64,000 bases of DNA from CAZRKC01 sp964600665 (GTDB lineage: Bacteria > Bacillota > SLNR01), in assembly GCA_964600665.1 (NCBI GenBank), contig CAZRKC010000006.1, positions 1-64,000 on the forward strand. The letters are read 5' to 3'. Both the position numbers and the translations under genes were made by a program. The notes below the pieces were generated by a model. It was not told where the DNA came from. It made no database searches and worked only from the letters and a program-made list of their open reading frames with translations. Below, one piece after another: positions 8,059-16,677 of the stretch; position 1 is the stretch's first letter; every line of letters starts with the position of its first letter.

Positions 8059-9047
8059 CCCTCCAGACCGCGCAGTGCCAGGCTCATACAGACGGAATAA
8101 TCTGCCGCTTCCTGTACGATCGCGTCTTCAAAATGACTGGCAATACCCGCGTTTTCTATGGGATCTATCAATTCCACCGGCATACCAATGGCCATACTGA
8201 GACTATCCGCTAAACCCCGCAGTCGTGATCCTCGCCCACTCAAATACACACGCCCCACTTTATAAGCAGATTGCATGCCATGGAAATAGTTGATAGATGA
8301 ACGCAATTCGTTGGTCAAGCTGTCCAACCAGGGTTTCAATTCTTCATCCCCCGTATATGTGCACTCCAGGATATCAGCAATTTCACAATTCTTAACTTTT
8401 GCAATATCCTTGAACTGCACCGGCAACAGACGTACCAGCCGGGGATTTCCTTCTGCATTGATCATAAATCCGGTTTGCCCGTATGCCATATCCACCACCG
8501 CAACGGTCTCACGAAAGGCCTTCGGTGGTAATACCCGGGACAGGACCAGTGTGGATACATCAATATCTTTCAATTTCCATCCTGTTGCAGAAAATGTGCT
8601 GACAAAAAGACCGATCATTTCTTTTCGAGCTGCAACCAGAAGCACTTCCAATTGCTCTGCTTCATCTTTACTGATAATGGCATAATCCAAAACCGCACTA
8701 CTGAGCGGCAACGGCAAAAAATCCTGGGCTTGCATCCGGATCATCTGATCCTGTTTTGCTTCATCCACTTTCGGGAAATTGGCAAACCGGACCAGAACCC
8801 CTTGATTGGATACACCTAACAATACATCAGAACTGGCGATACCGCTCGCCTTTTTTAATTCAGCCAGAGCATTTTTTACTTGTTCCGGATCCACGATCTG
8901 CCCGTCTGTGACACTGCCTTCCGGCAGGGGAATCTTACCCCAGGCAATCACCCGCGGAGTGCCTGTCTCACCTGTCATTTCCACTGCCCGGATCTCGCGG
9001 CTGTCCATCTCCAACCCCACAACCGCCTTCTTCCCAAATAAAGCCAT
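8055..9047 (-). CDS. pilM: Type IV pilus assembly protein PilM
   Basis: 330 residues, an actin-like cytoplasmic ATPase fold. It begins MALFGKKAVVGLEMDSREIR; VGLEMDS is the first phosphate loop and VVDMAYGQTGFMI the second. The C-terminal YLSGRGSRLRGLADSL is the adenosine motif. PilM binds the cytoplasmic tail of PilN and connects to PilB. GGAG precedes the ATG. It follows the sigma factor gene by 65 bases and heads the pilMNOB block. Confidence 0.92.
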   Translation of the reverse strand: MALFGKKAVVGLEMDSREIRAVEMTGETGTPRVIAWGKIPLPEGSVTDGQIVDPEQVKNALAELKKASGIASSDVLLGVSNQGVLVRFANFPKVDEAKQDQMIRMQAQDFLPLPLSSAVLDYAIISKDEAEQLEVLLVAARKEMIGLFVSTFSATGWKLKDIDVSTLVLSRVLPPKAFRETVAVVDMAYGQTGFMINAEGNPRLVRLLPVQFKDIAKVKNCEIADILECTYTGDEELKPWLDSLTNELRSSINYFHGMQSAYKVGRVYLSGRGSRLRGLADSLSMAIGMPVELIDPIENAGIASHFEDAIVQEAADYSVCMSLALRGLEG

Positions 9048-9112
9048 CGATCCTCAGCTCCTTTACTGCAGGCTTTTTACTCGCCTGATACCATGACCCA
9101 TATCACAATTCC

Positions 9113-9841
9113 CTATGAACACTGTTCGCCCAAAATGCGCAGGCTTTTCCCCAATACCCGGGAAACCTGCCGCTGAGATATACCCAGATCATCTGCTACC
9201 TGCTGCTGGGTATAGTCCTGATAGAAAATCAGGTACAAAACTCGCTGCTGCAGTCGGTTCAACCTTGCCATCGCCTGATGCAGGGTAATCTTGTCTTCGA
9301 TGGGTAACTGAAAACTCACATATCGTTGGTTGCGCACCAGCGCCTGGTCCAGATCATCCAGGGGGATCCTCCCAGCTTGCATGACGAAGGCTAAACCTTC
9401 CTCCTTGATGTTTGCAGCTTTGGCTACTTCGGCTAAAGTTGGGGCTTCTCCACTTTTGCGAATCATGTCATCTGTGATTTTTAACACCCGATGTTGTAAA
9501 TCAATCATCCAGGGAGGCCGGTAAAATGCTTTTTCCTTCCGAATTTCATGACGGATCCCCCCGAGAATACAGTGGGCTGCGTATGTAGAAAACAAGACGC
9601 CCCGGTTCGGGTCAAATCGTTCCAACGCCTTTAATAATCCTTCATACCCGGCCTGAACCAGATCATCACAGTCGTAACCGAAGGCATATTGATGCACAAA
9701 ATAATGCACCAGTCGTGTCGCATGGGAGAAGACATTTTCCAGATTCTCTTCCGAAGGACAGGCTTTATATGCCAGCACCGCTAATTCCAATTCAGGATTT
9801 TTGACCGTCTTTTGCTCGTTGGTCATCTTTATCACATCCAT
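9113..9841 (-). CDS. RNA polymerase sigma factor inside the pilus operon
   Basis: 242 residues. Region 2 is clear (DDLVQAGYEGLLKALERFDP, then FSTYAAHCILGGIRHEIRKE), region 3 follows (RPPWMIDLQHRV, APTLAEVAKAANI), and region 4 ends in a helix-turn-helix (YTQQQVADDLGISQRQVSR). The pattern is that of the SigB/SigF/SigG/FliA branch of the sigma-70 family. Region 1.1 is absent. It lies between pilC and pilM on the same strand, 10 bases after pilC. No anti-sigma factor is next to it. ATG 9841 and ATG 9826 are both possible starts. Its targets are unknown; position suggests control of pilus or surface genes. Confidence 0.88.
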   Translation of the reverse strand: MDVIKMTNEQKTVKNPELELAVLAYKACPSEENLENVFSHATRLVHYFVHQYAFGYDCDDLVQAGYEGLLKALERFDPNRGVLFSTYAAHCILGGIRHEIRKEKAFYRPPWMIDLQHRVLKITDDMIRKSGEAPTLAEVAKAANIKEEGLAFVMQAGRIPLDDLDQALVRNQRYVSFQLPIEDKITLHQAMARLNRLQQRVLYLIFYQDYTQQQVADDLGISQRQVSRVLGKSLRILGEQCS

Positions 9842-9851
9842 TTTTGGCTGG

Positions 9852-11060
9852 TTACTGCCCGATCTGTGTAACCGCACTGAAGATCGGCAGATACAAGGAT
9901 ACCAGCATGATCCCCACCACAACACCCACCACCACCAACAAGATCGGTTCCAGCAATGCCGAAAGCCCTTTGGTGATCGTGGCTACTTCATCTTCATAGA
10001 ATTCAGCAATCTTGTTCAGCAGACTGGGTAATGCACCAGTCTCTTCACCAATGGCGACCATTTGTACCACCATAGGCGGAAATATCTCACTCTCCCGCAG
10101 CGGTATCGAAATGTTCTTGCCATCATGGATCTTTTCGGATACCACTTTGATGGCATCCTGTACCTTGATGCTCCCTGATGTAGAGCCGGATGCATCCAAT
10201 GCCTGCATTACCGGTATCCCCCCAGAGATCAAAGTGGCAAAGGTTCGGGAAAATCGGGCGATGGTCGCCTTATGAATCAACGGCCCAAATACCGGAATAT
10301 CAAATTTAATCATATCCCAGCGCCGTTTTCCAGTGGGACTTCGTAAGAAGGCACGAATCCCTATGACCACAACAACGATGATGCTCAAATGAATATACCA
10401 GTAATTCCGTAACGAATTGGACCAGTTAACGATAACCTGGGTTAAAAACGGCAGTTTTGCGCCCTCAGGGAAGAATCCCATGAAGACCGGCACCATAAAG
10501 AACAGCATGGCGGTCAGCAAAATCACCGCAAACCCCATGACCACCGATGGATAAAATGTTGCCGCTTTGATATTATCCCGTAGTGCCTTATCTTTTTGCA
10601 ACTGATCCGACAGCCGGTTCAGGGTTGAACCTAACGTACCCCCCACTTCCCCAGCTTTAATCATCCCCACATACAAATCATTAAAGATTTTTGGATGTGC
10701 GCGGATGGATTCGGTCAGACTCATCCCGCCTTCTACACTGTTGGCTATTTGGCTGACCGCTTTGGACATCATTTTATTGGTGATTTGCTCACTTAAAGTG
10801 TTCAATGCCCGAGTTAGGGGCACACCTGCATCTAGCATGGCTGCCAACTGGCGGCTGAACAATGATAACTCCCCGATGCCGACACCTTGCCTCATTTGAA
10901 AAAGGGTACTGAAAGTGGAGCCTCGTACTTCCCGAAGCTGCACGACCCGAAAACCCATTCCCCGAAGCTTATCAACGGCCTCTGCTTCCATATTGGCTTC
11001 TACATTCCCGGTGACGATTTCACCGGCTCGATTCATAACCTCGTACGCAAAGAGTGCCAA
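9852..11060 (-). CDS. pilC: Type IV pilus platform protein PilC
   Basis: 402 residues of the GspF/PilC family. Two cytoplasmic helical repeats (FSRQLAAMLDAGVPLTRAL near residue 70; FSRTFATLISGGIPVMQAL near residue 270) alternate with three membrane helices, the last at the C-terminus (LEPILLVVVGVVVGIMLVSL). The platform couples PilB and PilT to pilin insertion. The start is TTG 11060, placed 7 bases after a GGAGGTG site. It follows pilT by 35 bases. Confidence 0.95.
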   Translation of the reverse strand: MALFAYEVMNRAGEIVTGNVEANMEAEAVDKLRGMGFRVVQLREVRGSTFSTLFQMRQGVGIGELSLFSRQLAAMLDAGVPLTRALNTLSEQITNKMMSKAVSQIANSVEGGMSLTESIRAHPKIFNDLYVGMIKAGEVGGTLGSTLNRLSDQLQKDKALRDNIKAATFYPSVVMGFAVILLTAMLFFMVPVFMGFFPEGAKLPFLTQVIVNWSNSLRNYWYIHLSIIVVVVIGIRAFLRSPTGKRRWDMIKFDIPVFGPLIHKATIARFSRTFATLISGGIPVMQALDASGSTSGSIKVQDAIKVVSEKIHDGKNISIPLRESEIFPPMVVQMVAIGEETGALPSLLNKIAEFYEDEVATITKGLSALLEPILLVVVGVVVGIMLVSLYLPIFSAVTQIGQ

Positions 11061-11095
11061 GCGGGTTCACCTCCCGAAGCCTGGTGCAAAACAGA

Positions 11096-12247
11096 TTAAT
11101 ACGAACCGTATCCGCCACTCCGGGGCGATTCACCGAAATTCTGGCGCTCCAGCAGTCGCTGGAATTCGACCCGGTCCACACATCGTTCAAATGCAACTTC
11201 TCTAGATATCTTCCCGGCCAGGCATAATCGGGCCAATGCCATATCCATAGTCTGCATGCCTTGATTCTGTCCGGTCTGGATTGCCGTATACAACTGATGG
11301 ACCTGACCTTCCCGAATCAGATTCCGGACTGCCGCTGACTCATTCATATACTCCACCGCCACCACCCGACCATTCCCCTCCACATTGGGAAGGATCTGCT
11401 GGGAAATGACACCTCGGAGGGAGTCTGCCAATTGCTGCCGTACCTGCTCACGCTGGTGTTCTGCGAACACATCCACCACCCGGTGGATGGTCAAAGGGGC
11501 CGTTTGGGTATGCAAAGTAGAGATGACCAGATGCCCGGTCTCAGCTGCCGTCAGAGCGATATGGATACTCTCCAGATCCCGCATCTCCCCGATTAGAATA
11601 ACATCCGGGTCGTGTCGCAGAACATGCCGCAAGGCATTCCCAAATGACTGGGTATCCACACCCACTTCCCGCTGTCGAATCGTGGATTTTTTGTTGCTGT
11701 GCATAAATTCGATGGGATCTTCCACGGTGACAATGTTGACATTTCGTTCTTCATTAATGACGTTAATCATAGCCGCCATGGTCGTCGACTTGCCACTACC
11801 CGTGGGTCCTGTCACCAGGATCAATCCGCGACTTAAAAAACAGAGTTTACGAATATCCGCCGGCAACCCCAATGATTCCAGTTTGGGAATCTCATAGGGG
11901 ATGGCCCGCAATGCCGCAGATAGACTGTTCCGCTGATACATGACATTGCCGCGATACCGGGAAATTCCCGGTATCGAATGGGAGAAATCCAACTCCCACT
12001 CATCTTTTAATTTTTGCATATGATAGTCTTTGACAATTTGACGTAATAGATCTTCCACATTTTCTGTGGATAACCGGGGATAATCCAATGCCACCAGTTC
12101 CCCATAAATTCGAGCCATGGGTGCTGAGCCGGCTGTCAAATGCAAGTCTGACGCCTTATTCTCCACAATCTGCCGCAACATTGCATCCATGGTCACCGGA
12201 TACGCTGATTTTCCCTGCATGATGCTGGTATCACTCAAAGTCATCAT
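11096..12247 (-). CDS. pilT: Type IV pilus retraction ATPase PilT
   Basis: 383 residues. PAS-like N-terminal domain (ASDLHLTAGSAPMARIYGEL), then Walker A GPTGSGKSTTM, Asp box VEDPIEF, Walker B RHDPDVILIGEMRD and His box TGHLVISTLHTQT. The PilT signature AVRNLIRE near the C-terminus separates it from PilB. PilT depolymerises pili and so supports twitching motility or DNA uptake. AGGGAG sits just upstream of two consecutive ATGs (12247, 12244); a TTG at 12259 is a weaker start. Confidence 0.95.
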   Translation of the reverse strand: MMTLSDTSIMQGKSAYPVTMDAMLRQIVENKASDLHLTAGSAPMARIYGELVALDYPRLSTENVEDLLRQIVKDYHMQKLKDEWELDFSHSIPGISRYRGNVMYQRNSLSAALRAIPYEIPKLESLGLPADIRKLCFLSRGLILVTGPTGSGKSTTMAAMINVINEERNVNIVTVEDPIEFMHSNKKSTIRQREVGVDTQSFGNALRHVLRHDPDVILIGEMRDLESIHIALTAAETGHLVISTLHTQTAPLTIHRVVDVFAEHQREQVRQQLADSLRGVISQQILPNVEGNGRVVAVEYMNESAAVRNLIREGQVHQLYTAIQTGQNQGMQTMDMALARLCLAGKISREVAFERCVDRVEFQRLLERQNFGESPRSGGYGSY

Positions 12248-12273
12248 CTCCCTGTGCAAACAACATCAGGTAA

Positions 12274-13467
12274 TTATACACCGCCCACAGACTGGATCAA
12301 CTCGAGCATATCCGCGATTACTTTGATATTGTCCGGAGTTTCCTCCACCCAAAGATATCCATCAATGATCACCATCTTGGACGCAAACTTATTACTAAAT
12401 GCATAGTTCAACCGACTCATGAGAACGGTTAAATCAGCTTCTTCACCCTGAGCTAGCGGCATCCGAATCGCAGTCGCCGATGTGGCACTGGAATCGATAC
12501 TTTCCAAAGCGGCTTTCACCGGTGCAGCCAGATTGGCCGGCACCACGATGACCAGGTTTTTACTGAATTCGGGGTAATTCAAAGTGATGATCTGAATGCC
12601 CTGGAATCCAAACTGAACCAGTCGATCGGAAGCATATTGGGCTGATACATTCTGCAAAGTATGAGACACCAATGTTGCCTGCTGACCCGGGATATCCACT
12701 TCATCCACCAACATGGCCACTTTATAAACCGCTTGCGGGGTCCCCTGGATCCAGAGGATCTGCGGGTTCGCTGTCATGGATATTTGCTGCAGCGGTATCC
12801 CCAGACTGGAAATAATACCCTTCAAGGTGTCCGCCGTGATGTATTGTAAATTAAAGCGGGTAATGACCATTTGTTTGTAAAAGTCCGTTTGTAGCCGTTC
12901 CAGTTTGCCCACAATGATCAGATTACCGTCCTTGATGTAACTCAAAGAGTAAGTCTGAACAAAGAGTTCCAATGCCCGTATAGGTGAAACATTTTCGATT
13001 TTGAAGGTTACCCGAATGGGTTCATCAATATACAGAATCTGAACACACAATTTCATGGAAATAGCCGTCAACACATCTCGTATATCCGCATTGACGACAT
13101 CAATACTGATATTGCCGGTGGCAAGTCCCGGAGGACAAGGATTAACAGGCTCTCCGCCTTTGCCCCAGTCGTCATCATCAGTGGCATCCAGTGCGTTCAC
13201 TTCGCCATTGGTGGGGATCTTCAATTCCTGTCCGGCAACAATCACATTGGCATTAGACAGATTATTAGCCGCCACAATGGCTTCTTTTGTGACATTGTAT
13301 TTCTTGGCTATGGTCGAGAGGTATTCGCCATACTGGACCTTATGAATGATATAGTCTCCCTCAGCAAACGCGGAACTCAAGAGAACCAGGCTCTGGAGAG
13401 AGAGTATAATGATCATGAGGCCAATCAGCCATGCTCTCTTCGATCCTTTGACTCGTTGGACCATCAT
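12274..13467 (-). CDS. LysM protein with secretin-type N domains (PilQ-like, no pore domain)
   Basis: 397 residues. Signal peptide or anchor (about residues 12-35), then a LysM domain (YIIHKVQYGEYLSTIAKKYN, to about residue 86) for peptidoglycan binding. An acidic linker follows, then a secretin/TonB short N-terminal domain (ISIDVVNADIRDVLTAISMK, residues about 119-180) and two NolW-like segments (TRFNLQYITADTLKGIISSL; VSHTLQNVSAQYASDRLVQF). The beta-barrel secretin domain that forms the pore in PilQ is absent. In a cell without an outer membrane such a protein could serve as a wall-bound collar for the pilus. It lies between the PilP-like gene and pilT, as PilQ does after PilP in other bacteria. 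Confidence 0.8.
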   Translation of the reverse strand: MMVQRVKGSKRAWLIGLMIIILSLQSLVLLSSAFAEGDYIIHKVQYGEYLSTIAKKYNVTKEAIVAANNLSNANVIVAGQELKIPTNGEVNALDATDDDDWGKGGEPVNPCPPGLATGNISIDVVNADIRDVLTAISMKLCVQILYIDEPIRVTFKIENVSPIRALELFVQTYSLSYIKDGNLIIVGKLERLQTDFYKQMVITRFNLQYITADTLKGIISSLGIPLQQISMTANPQILWIQGTPQAVYKVAMLVDEVDIPGQQATLVSHTLQNVSAQYASDRLVQFGFQGIQIITLNYPEFSKNLVIVVPANLAAPVKAALESIDSSATSATAIRMPLAQGEEADLTVLMSRLNYAFSNKFASKMVIIDGYLWVEETPDNIKVIADMLELIQSVGGV

Positions 13468-13498
13468 TTACCACCTCTATCCTGTATTGGCCGTGGAC

Positions 13499-13969
13499 CT
13501 ATCGGTCCGCCAGCTGTAAAGTCATGTCATTGTCCTCGTATTGAAGATCAACCGATTTTTCCGCGATGCTGATGACTTTCCAGTAATCTGCGATTCGTTC
13601 GCCGCGTTTTAGCACATACGCTGTACCACCGGCTTCAATGATGCAGAGATGATTGCCGTCACCGCTTAATACCAACCCGACCAGCTTCATGGGTCCTGAG
13701 AAGGGATCTGCTCCGCTGCTCTCAAAGGGATCCTGATAGGTTCGGACTGTCTGCGGGAGGACGGTGGTATTCTCGTTGCTACCGCTGGCTTCTGCAATGG
13801 CCATACTGTTATTGTCAACCGGCGCTTTTCCCCCGATCATACCCATCGCAAACCCGGCCACTAATGCCAAAACCAGAACACCGGCCACAGCGGCAGCGAT
13901 CTTCAGTTTATGATTCAGAAACGGTAGCTTCTTGCTTTTGTGTTCACTGCCCTTAATATCCGCCAACAC
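13499..13969 (-). CDS. PilP-like membrane-anchored protein
   Basis: 156 residues: a cytoplasmic basic tail, one membrane helix (about residues 24-48), a Ser/Asn-rich linker, then a small beta domain with DPFSGPMKLVGLVLSG, a Cys-containing strand, VLKRGERIADYWKV and ISIAEKSVDL. This is the pattern of the PilP homology domain, which links PilN/PilO to PilQ. PilP proper is a lipoprotein; here a membrane helix replaces the lipobox. GTG 13969, 5 bases after AAAGGAG, is the best start, but nearby GTG and TTG codons also fit. It stands before the PilQ N-domain-like gene. Confidence 0.65.
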   Translation of the reverse strand: MLADIKGSEHKSKKLPFLNHKLKIAAAVAGVLVLALVAGFAMGMIGGKAPVDNNSMAIAEASGSNENTTVLPQTVRTYQDPFESSGADPFSGPMKLVGLVLSGDGNHLCIIEAGGTAYVLKRGERIADYWKVISIAEKSVDLQYEDNDMTLQLADR

Positions 13970-14064
13970 CAACACTCCTTTCCATGAAAAGCTGCAAAAT
14001 TCGACCTGTTGATCTCATCTCACTGACATGCCCGTTCATCTGTGTTTTCATATGTTCGATACGA

Positions 14065-14811
14065 TCACCACCCGATCCATCCAAGATAAATTTGTAAAAT
14101 CCGATGACCCCAAAGAATCGCCATCATGATCCCCAGGGATAAAAAGGGTCCAAAAGGGATAAAATCTTTTCGTTTGCGAATCCCGGTGGCAATCAGCGTA
14201 ACACCAACCACTGATCCGGCAAGGACACTGATAAACAGAGCAATCGCCGTCATGGCCGGTCCCAGGATAAAACCTGCAGCCGCCAGAAGTTTGATATCTC
14301 CGCCCCCCATGCCACCCTTGCTTAACACAGCCGCCACCAACAGGATACCGCCACCCAAAAGCCCCCCAGCCAGAGCCTGCCACCACAGAACCGGCGGCGC
14401 AACGATCTGCCAAAACAATCCCCACAGAAAAATCGTCAGGACTAACCCATCCGGAATGATCTGATGATCCAGGTCAATAAAGGCCACCACCACGATGAGG
14501 CTGAACAAGACAGCGATTTTGATGAAACCAGCCGCGGTACCAGTATTGACCCAGGCGACGGCAAACAGCACGCCCGTTAGAAGTTCCACTGCCGGGTAAC
14601 GTGCCGAAATGGGACCGCCGCAGTAAGCGCACTTCCCGCCCAGCCGCAACCAGCTGACAATGGGAACCAAGTCCAGAGCCGAAAGCCGGGTGTTGCAGCG
14701 AGGACAATGGGACGGTGGATAAACGATGGACTCTCCAGCCGGTATACGGTATATACATACATTCAAGAATGATCCCGTCACCAGACCGAACAGAAAGGCA
14801 ATCACCGTCAT
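14065..14811 (-). CDS. pilD: Prepilin peptidase PilD
   Basis: 248 residues, an integral-membrane aspartic protease (A24A) that cleaves prepilin leaders and N-methylates the new first residue. The N-terminal part has SFLNVCIYRIP and the two Zn-type pairs CPRC and CAYC of the methylase domain. The catalytic aspartates are in FIDLDHQIIPDG and GGGDIKL (the GxGD motif). Seven to eight hydrophobic helices follow. It is the first clear gene of the pilus operon, about 410 bases from the predicted transcription start. Confidence 0.94.
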   Translation of the reverse strand: MTVIAFLFGLVTGSFLNVCIYRIPAGESIVYPPSHCPRCNTRLSALDLVPIVSWLRLGGKCAYCGGPISARYPAVELLTGVLFAVAWVNTGTAAGFIKIAVLFSLIVVVAFIDLDHQIIPDGLVLTIFLWGLFWQIVAPPVLWWQALAGGLLGGGILLVAAVLSKGGMGGGDIKLLAAAGFILGPAMTAIALFISVLAGSVVGVTLIATGIRKRKDFIPFGPFLSLGIMMAILWGHRILQIYLGWIGW

Positions 14812-14903
14812 ACCGTGTACCCCACTTTCTTGGGAAAAACTTGCTTTTCAACCATCGTCTCCACAAAACCAGTGACAGCAGGTATTTGAAGCAGTAAATA
14901 CTT

Positions 14904-15192
14904 CTACCAGAAAAAGTCATATCCTTCTGCCAATTTAAATAAATTCAACATATTCACCAAATCCTGCAAATATTTCTGGGATCGTGCGCTGGCGGGTATA
15001 TTTTCACTCTTCACTTTCGGCTGCCGGCAGGGATTTTCTCTGCCCTGACGAAAATACCCGTCAAACAATGTAATCGGAGACAGCAAAGCCCGGTTTCTTC
15101 ACCGGACTGGTATTATCGCTCCCCGTACCGGGTTGATCACCCACGATCCGAGAAAACCCGAAGCATGCGGTACTGCCAAACCCTGCACCTAT
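14904..15192 (-). other. Possible small, frameshifted coding sequence in the pilus leader
   Basis: Two overlapping reading frames look protein-like: 15061-15192 (ending PGFAVSDYIV) and 14904-15086 (FDGYFRQGRENP ... ARSQKYLQDLVNMLNLFKLA, ending DFFW). Joined by a shift near 15070 they give a polypeptide of about 95 residues with an amphipathic C-terminus. No good start codon or ribosome site is seen, and I know no family. The same DNA could instead be a structured RNA leader. Confidence 0.3.
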
Positions 15193-15207
15193 TTATTTTC
15201 CGTATCC

Positions 15208-15236
15208 TTGTTTAGACGTCAGGACGATTGTATACT
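15208..15236 (+). promoter_or_regulatory. Promoter of the threonine dehydratase gene
   Basis: TTGTTT (15208-15213), 17 bases, TATACT (15231-15236). It lies 73 bases before the ATG at 15309. Its -10 box overlaps the -10 box of the minus-strand promoter. Confidence 0.7.
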
Positions 15237-15255
15237 GGTTTTAAAGCTTTGTCAA
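15227..15255 (-). promoter_or_regulatory. Promoter of the pilus operon
   Basis: On the minus strand TTGACA (15255-15250), 17 bases, TACAAT (15232-15227): a near-consensus housekeeping promoter. The transcript would run about 410 bases before pilD. It overlaps the plus-strand promoter face to face, so the two probably compete. Confidence 0.7.
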
Positions 15256-15308
15256 TAAATATGTCTGAATTATTAGAAATTTTCCAATAATTCGAGAGAG
15301 GTGAAATC

Positions 15309-16271
15309 ATGGTCACTTTTTTGGATGTGGTCAAAGCCAGAAACAATATTTTCCCGTATGTTAAACCCACGCCATTGGAGCATTCCCTGCGACTCAGCCA
15401 GATGCTAGGGTGCGATGTGTATCTCAAACTGGAAAACTTCCGGGAGCTACGCTCATTTAAAGTCCGGGGTGCCACCAACTTTATCGTATCCCGCCTCCCG
15501 GAATGCCAGGCCCACGGTGTGGTGGCCGCATCCGGCGGCAGTCACGCCCTGGGTGTTGCATATGCCGCTCGTGCCAATGGGATCCCGGCGACCATCGTGA
15601 TGACGGAACGGGCACCAAAAAATCTGCAGCACATTGTGGCCAGTTACGGAGCGACTGTGGAAGTCAGCGGTCAAGTCTACGATGATGCCTCCCGCCGTGC
15701 CAAAGACATATCCGCCCAGACCGGCGCCCTCCTCATCGATTCATTCAATGACCCGTATATCATTGCTGGACAAGGGACCATCGCCTTGGAAATCATGGAG
15801 AATCTGCCCGATGTCAATGCAGTAATTTGCCCGGTGGGGGGCGGCGGCTTGCTGGCCGGCGTATCCCTGGCCATCAAATCCACCACTCCGGGCTGTAAAA
15901 TATTCGGGGTAGAACCGGAGACAGCGAACGCTATGTACCGATCATTTGAAGCCGGCCACCTGGTGGAAGTGGAAAACCCCCACAGCATTGCCGACAAGCT
16001 TGTTACCCGCAGTACCGGACAGCTGGTGTTTGACCTTGCCCGAATACACACGGATCAGGTTTTTTGTGTCAGCGACCTGCAGATCCAGGAAGCCGTCTTT
16101 ATGCTCCTCAATGATGCCGGCCTCTTAATTGAAGGAGCTGGGGCCGCACCCTTGGCGTTACTCAACAGCCACCAGACTGATTTATCGGGAAAGAAGGTCG
16201 TCTTGATTCTTACAGGTGGGAATATCGATCCGGCCGTTTTAAAGTCCATCCTCCAGCAATCTGGATGTTGA
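15309..16271 (+). CDS. Threonine/serine dehydratase (PLP-dependent)
   Basis: 320 residues of the fold-type II PLP family; converts threonine to 2-oxobutanoate (or serine to pyruvate) and ammonia. The PLP lysine is in RSFKVRGATN, the phosphate-binding loop is GGGGLLAGVS, and SGGSHALGVAYAA is the substrate loop (Asn of the usual SxGNH is Ser-His here). No C-terminal ACT regulatory domain, so it resembles the short catabolic TdcB type; a related racemase is possible. GAGAGGTG precedes the ATG. It is the only plus-strand gene in this part and stands alone. Confidence 0.85.
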   Translation: MVTFLDVVKARNNIFPYVKPTPLEHSLRLSQMLGCDVYLKLENFRELRSFKVRGATNFIVSRLPECQAHGVVAASGGSHALGVAYAARANGIPATIVMTERAPKNLQHIVASYGATVEVSGQVYDDASRRAKDISAQTGALLIDSFNDPYIIAGQGTIALEIMENLPDVNAVICPVGGGGLLAGVSLAIKSTTPGCKIFGVEPETANAMYRSFEAGHLVEVENPHSIADKLVTRSTGQLVFDLARIHTDQVFCVSDLQIQEAVFMLLNDAGLLIEGAGAAPLALLNSHQTDLSGKKVVLILTGGNIDPAVLKSILQQSGC

Positions 16272-16587
16272 CCGGGATGAAGTTCGCATCCGATAAAAGC
16301 GAGCACATCTGGTGCCGTAAACGATATCGCTTTCTGCCACCAGTCATCACAACTAACAACAAGAATAATCCCTGATTATCTACCCAATATCGTCTTCAAA
16401 ACATCCTTCTCGCAACACTCTGTGGATGTCTGCATTGGTATAATCTTGAATCCATCATATTCGTGTAAACCTGTCGAGATTTGACTTGCCGACGCGAATC
16501 CCAATCTTGCCAAATATTCCCCTTAAATAATGAAGTATTTGATTCGTTTGCCCGACTTATCAAAATCAAAGAGTATCCAAAACATTA
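16272..16587. other. Intergenic region, no gene seen
   Basis: About 300 bases between two convergent genes. No open frame with a ribosome site and no known RNA motif. Confidence 0.5.
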
Positions 16588-16615
16588 AGAAGGATCCATG
16601 TGGATGGATCCTTCT
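16588..16615 (-). terminator. Hairpin after the surface protein gene
   Basis: An 11-base inverted repeat (AGAAGGATCCA and its complement) around a 6-base loop, followed on the minus strand by TTAATGTTTT. A moderate intrinsic terminator for the gene at 16678-18333, possibly shared with the convergent gene. Confidence 0.55.
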
Positions 16616-16677
16616 CTTCTCGCCTGATAATCATCATCTTCAAAGACAGCAAATTCCACTGCAGAATCGATCGTTCC

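Noticed and set aside
14048..14920. Alternative minus-strand frames over pilD
   Set aside because: Overlap the clear PilD frame; the translations are rich in Cys, Trp and Arg, typical of shadows.
15040..15200. Possible cobalamin or other riboswitch in the pilus leader
   Set aside because: A stretch near 15090-15115 (minus strand) looks vaguely like a B12 core (CCGGTGAAGAAACCGG), but the obligatory flanking motifs are missing and the known classes I tried did not fit.
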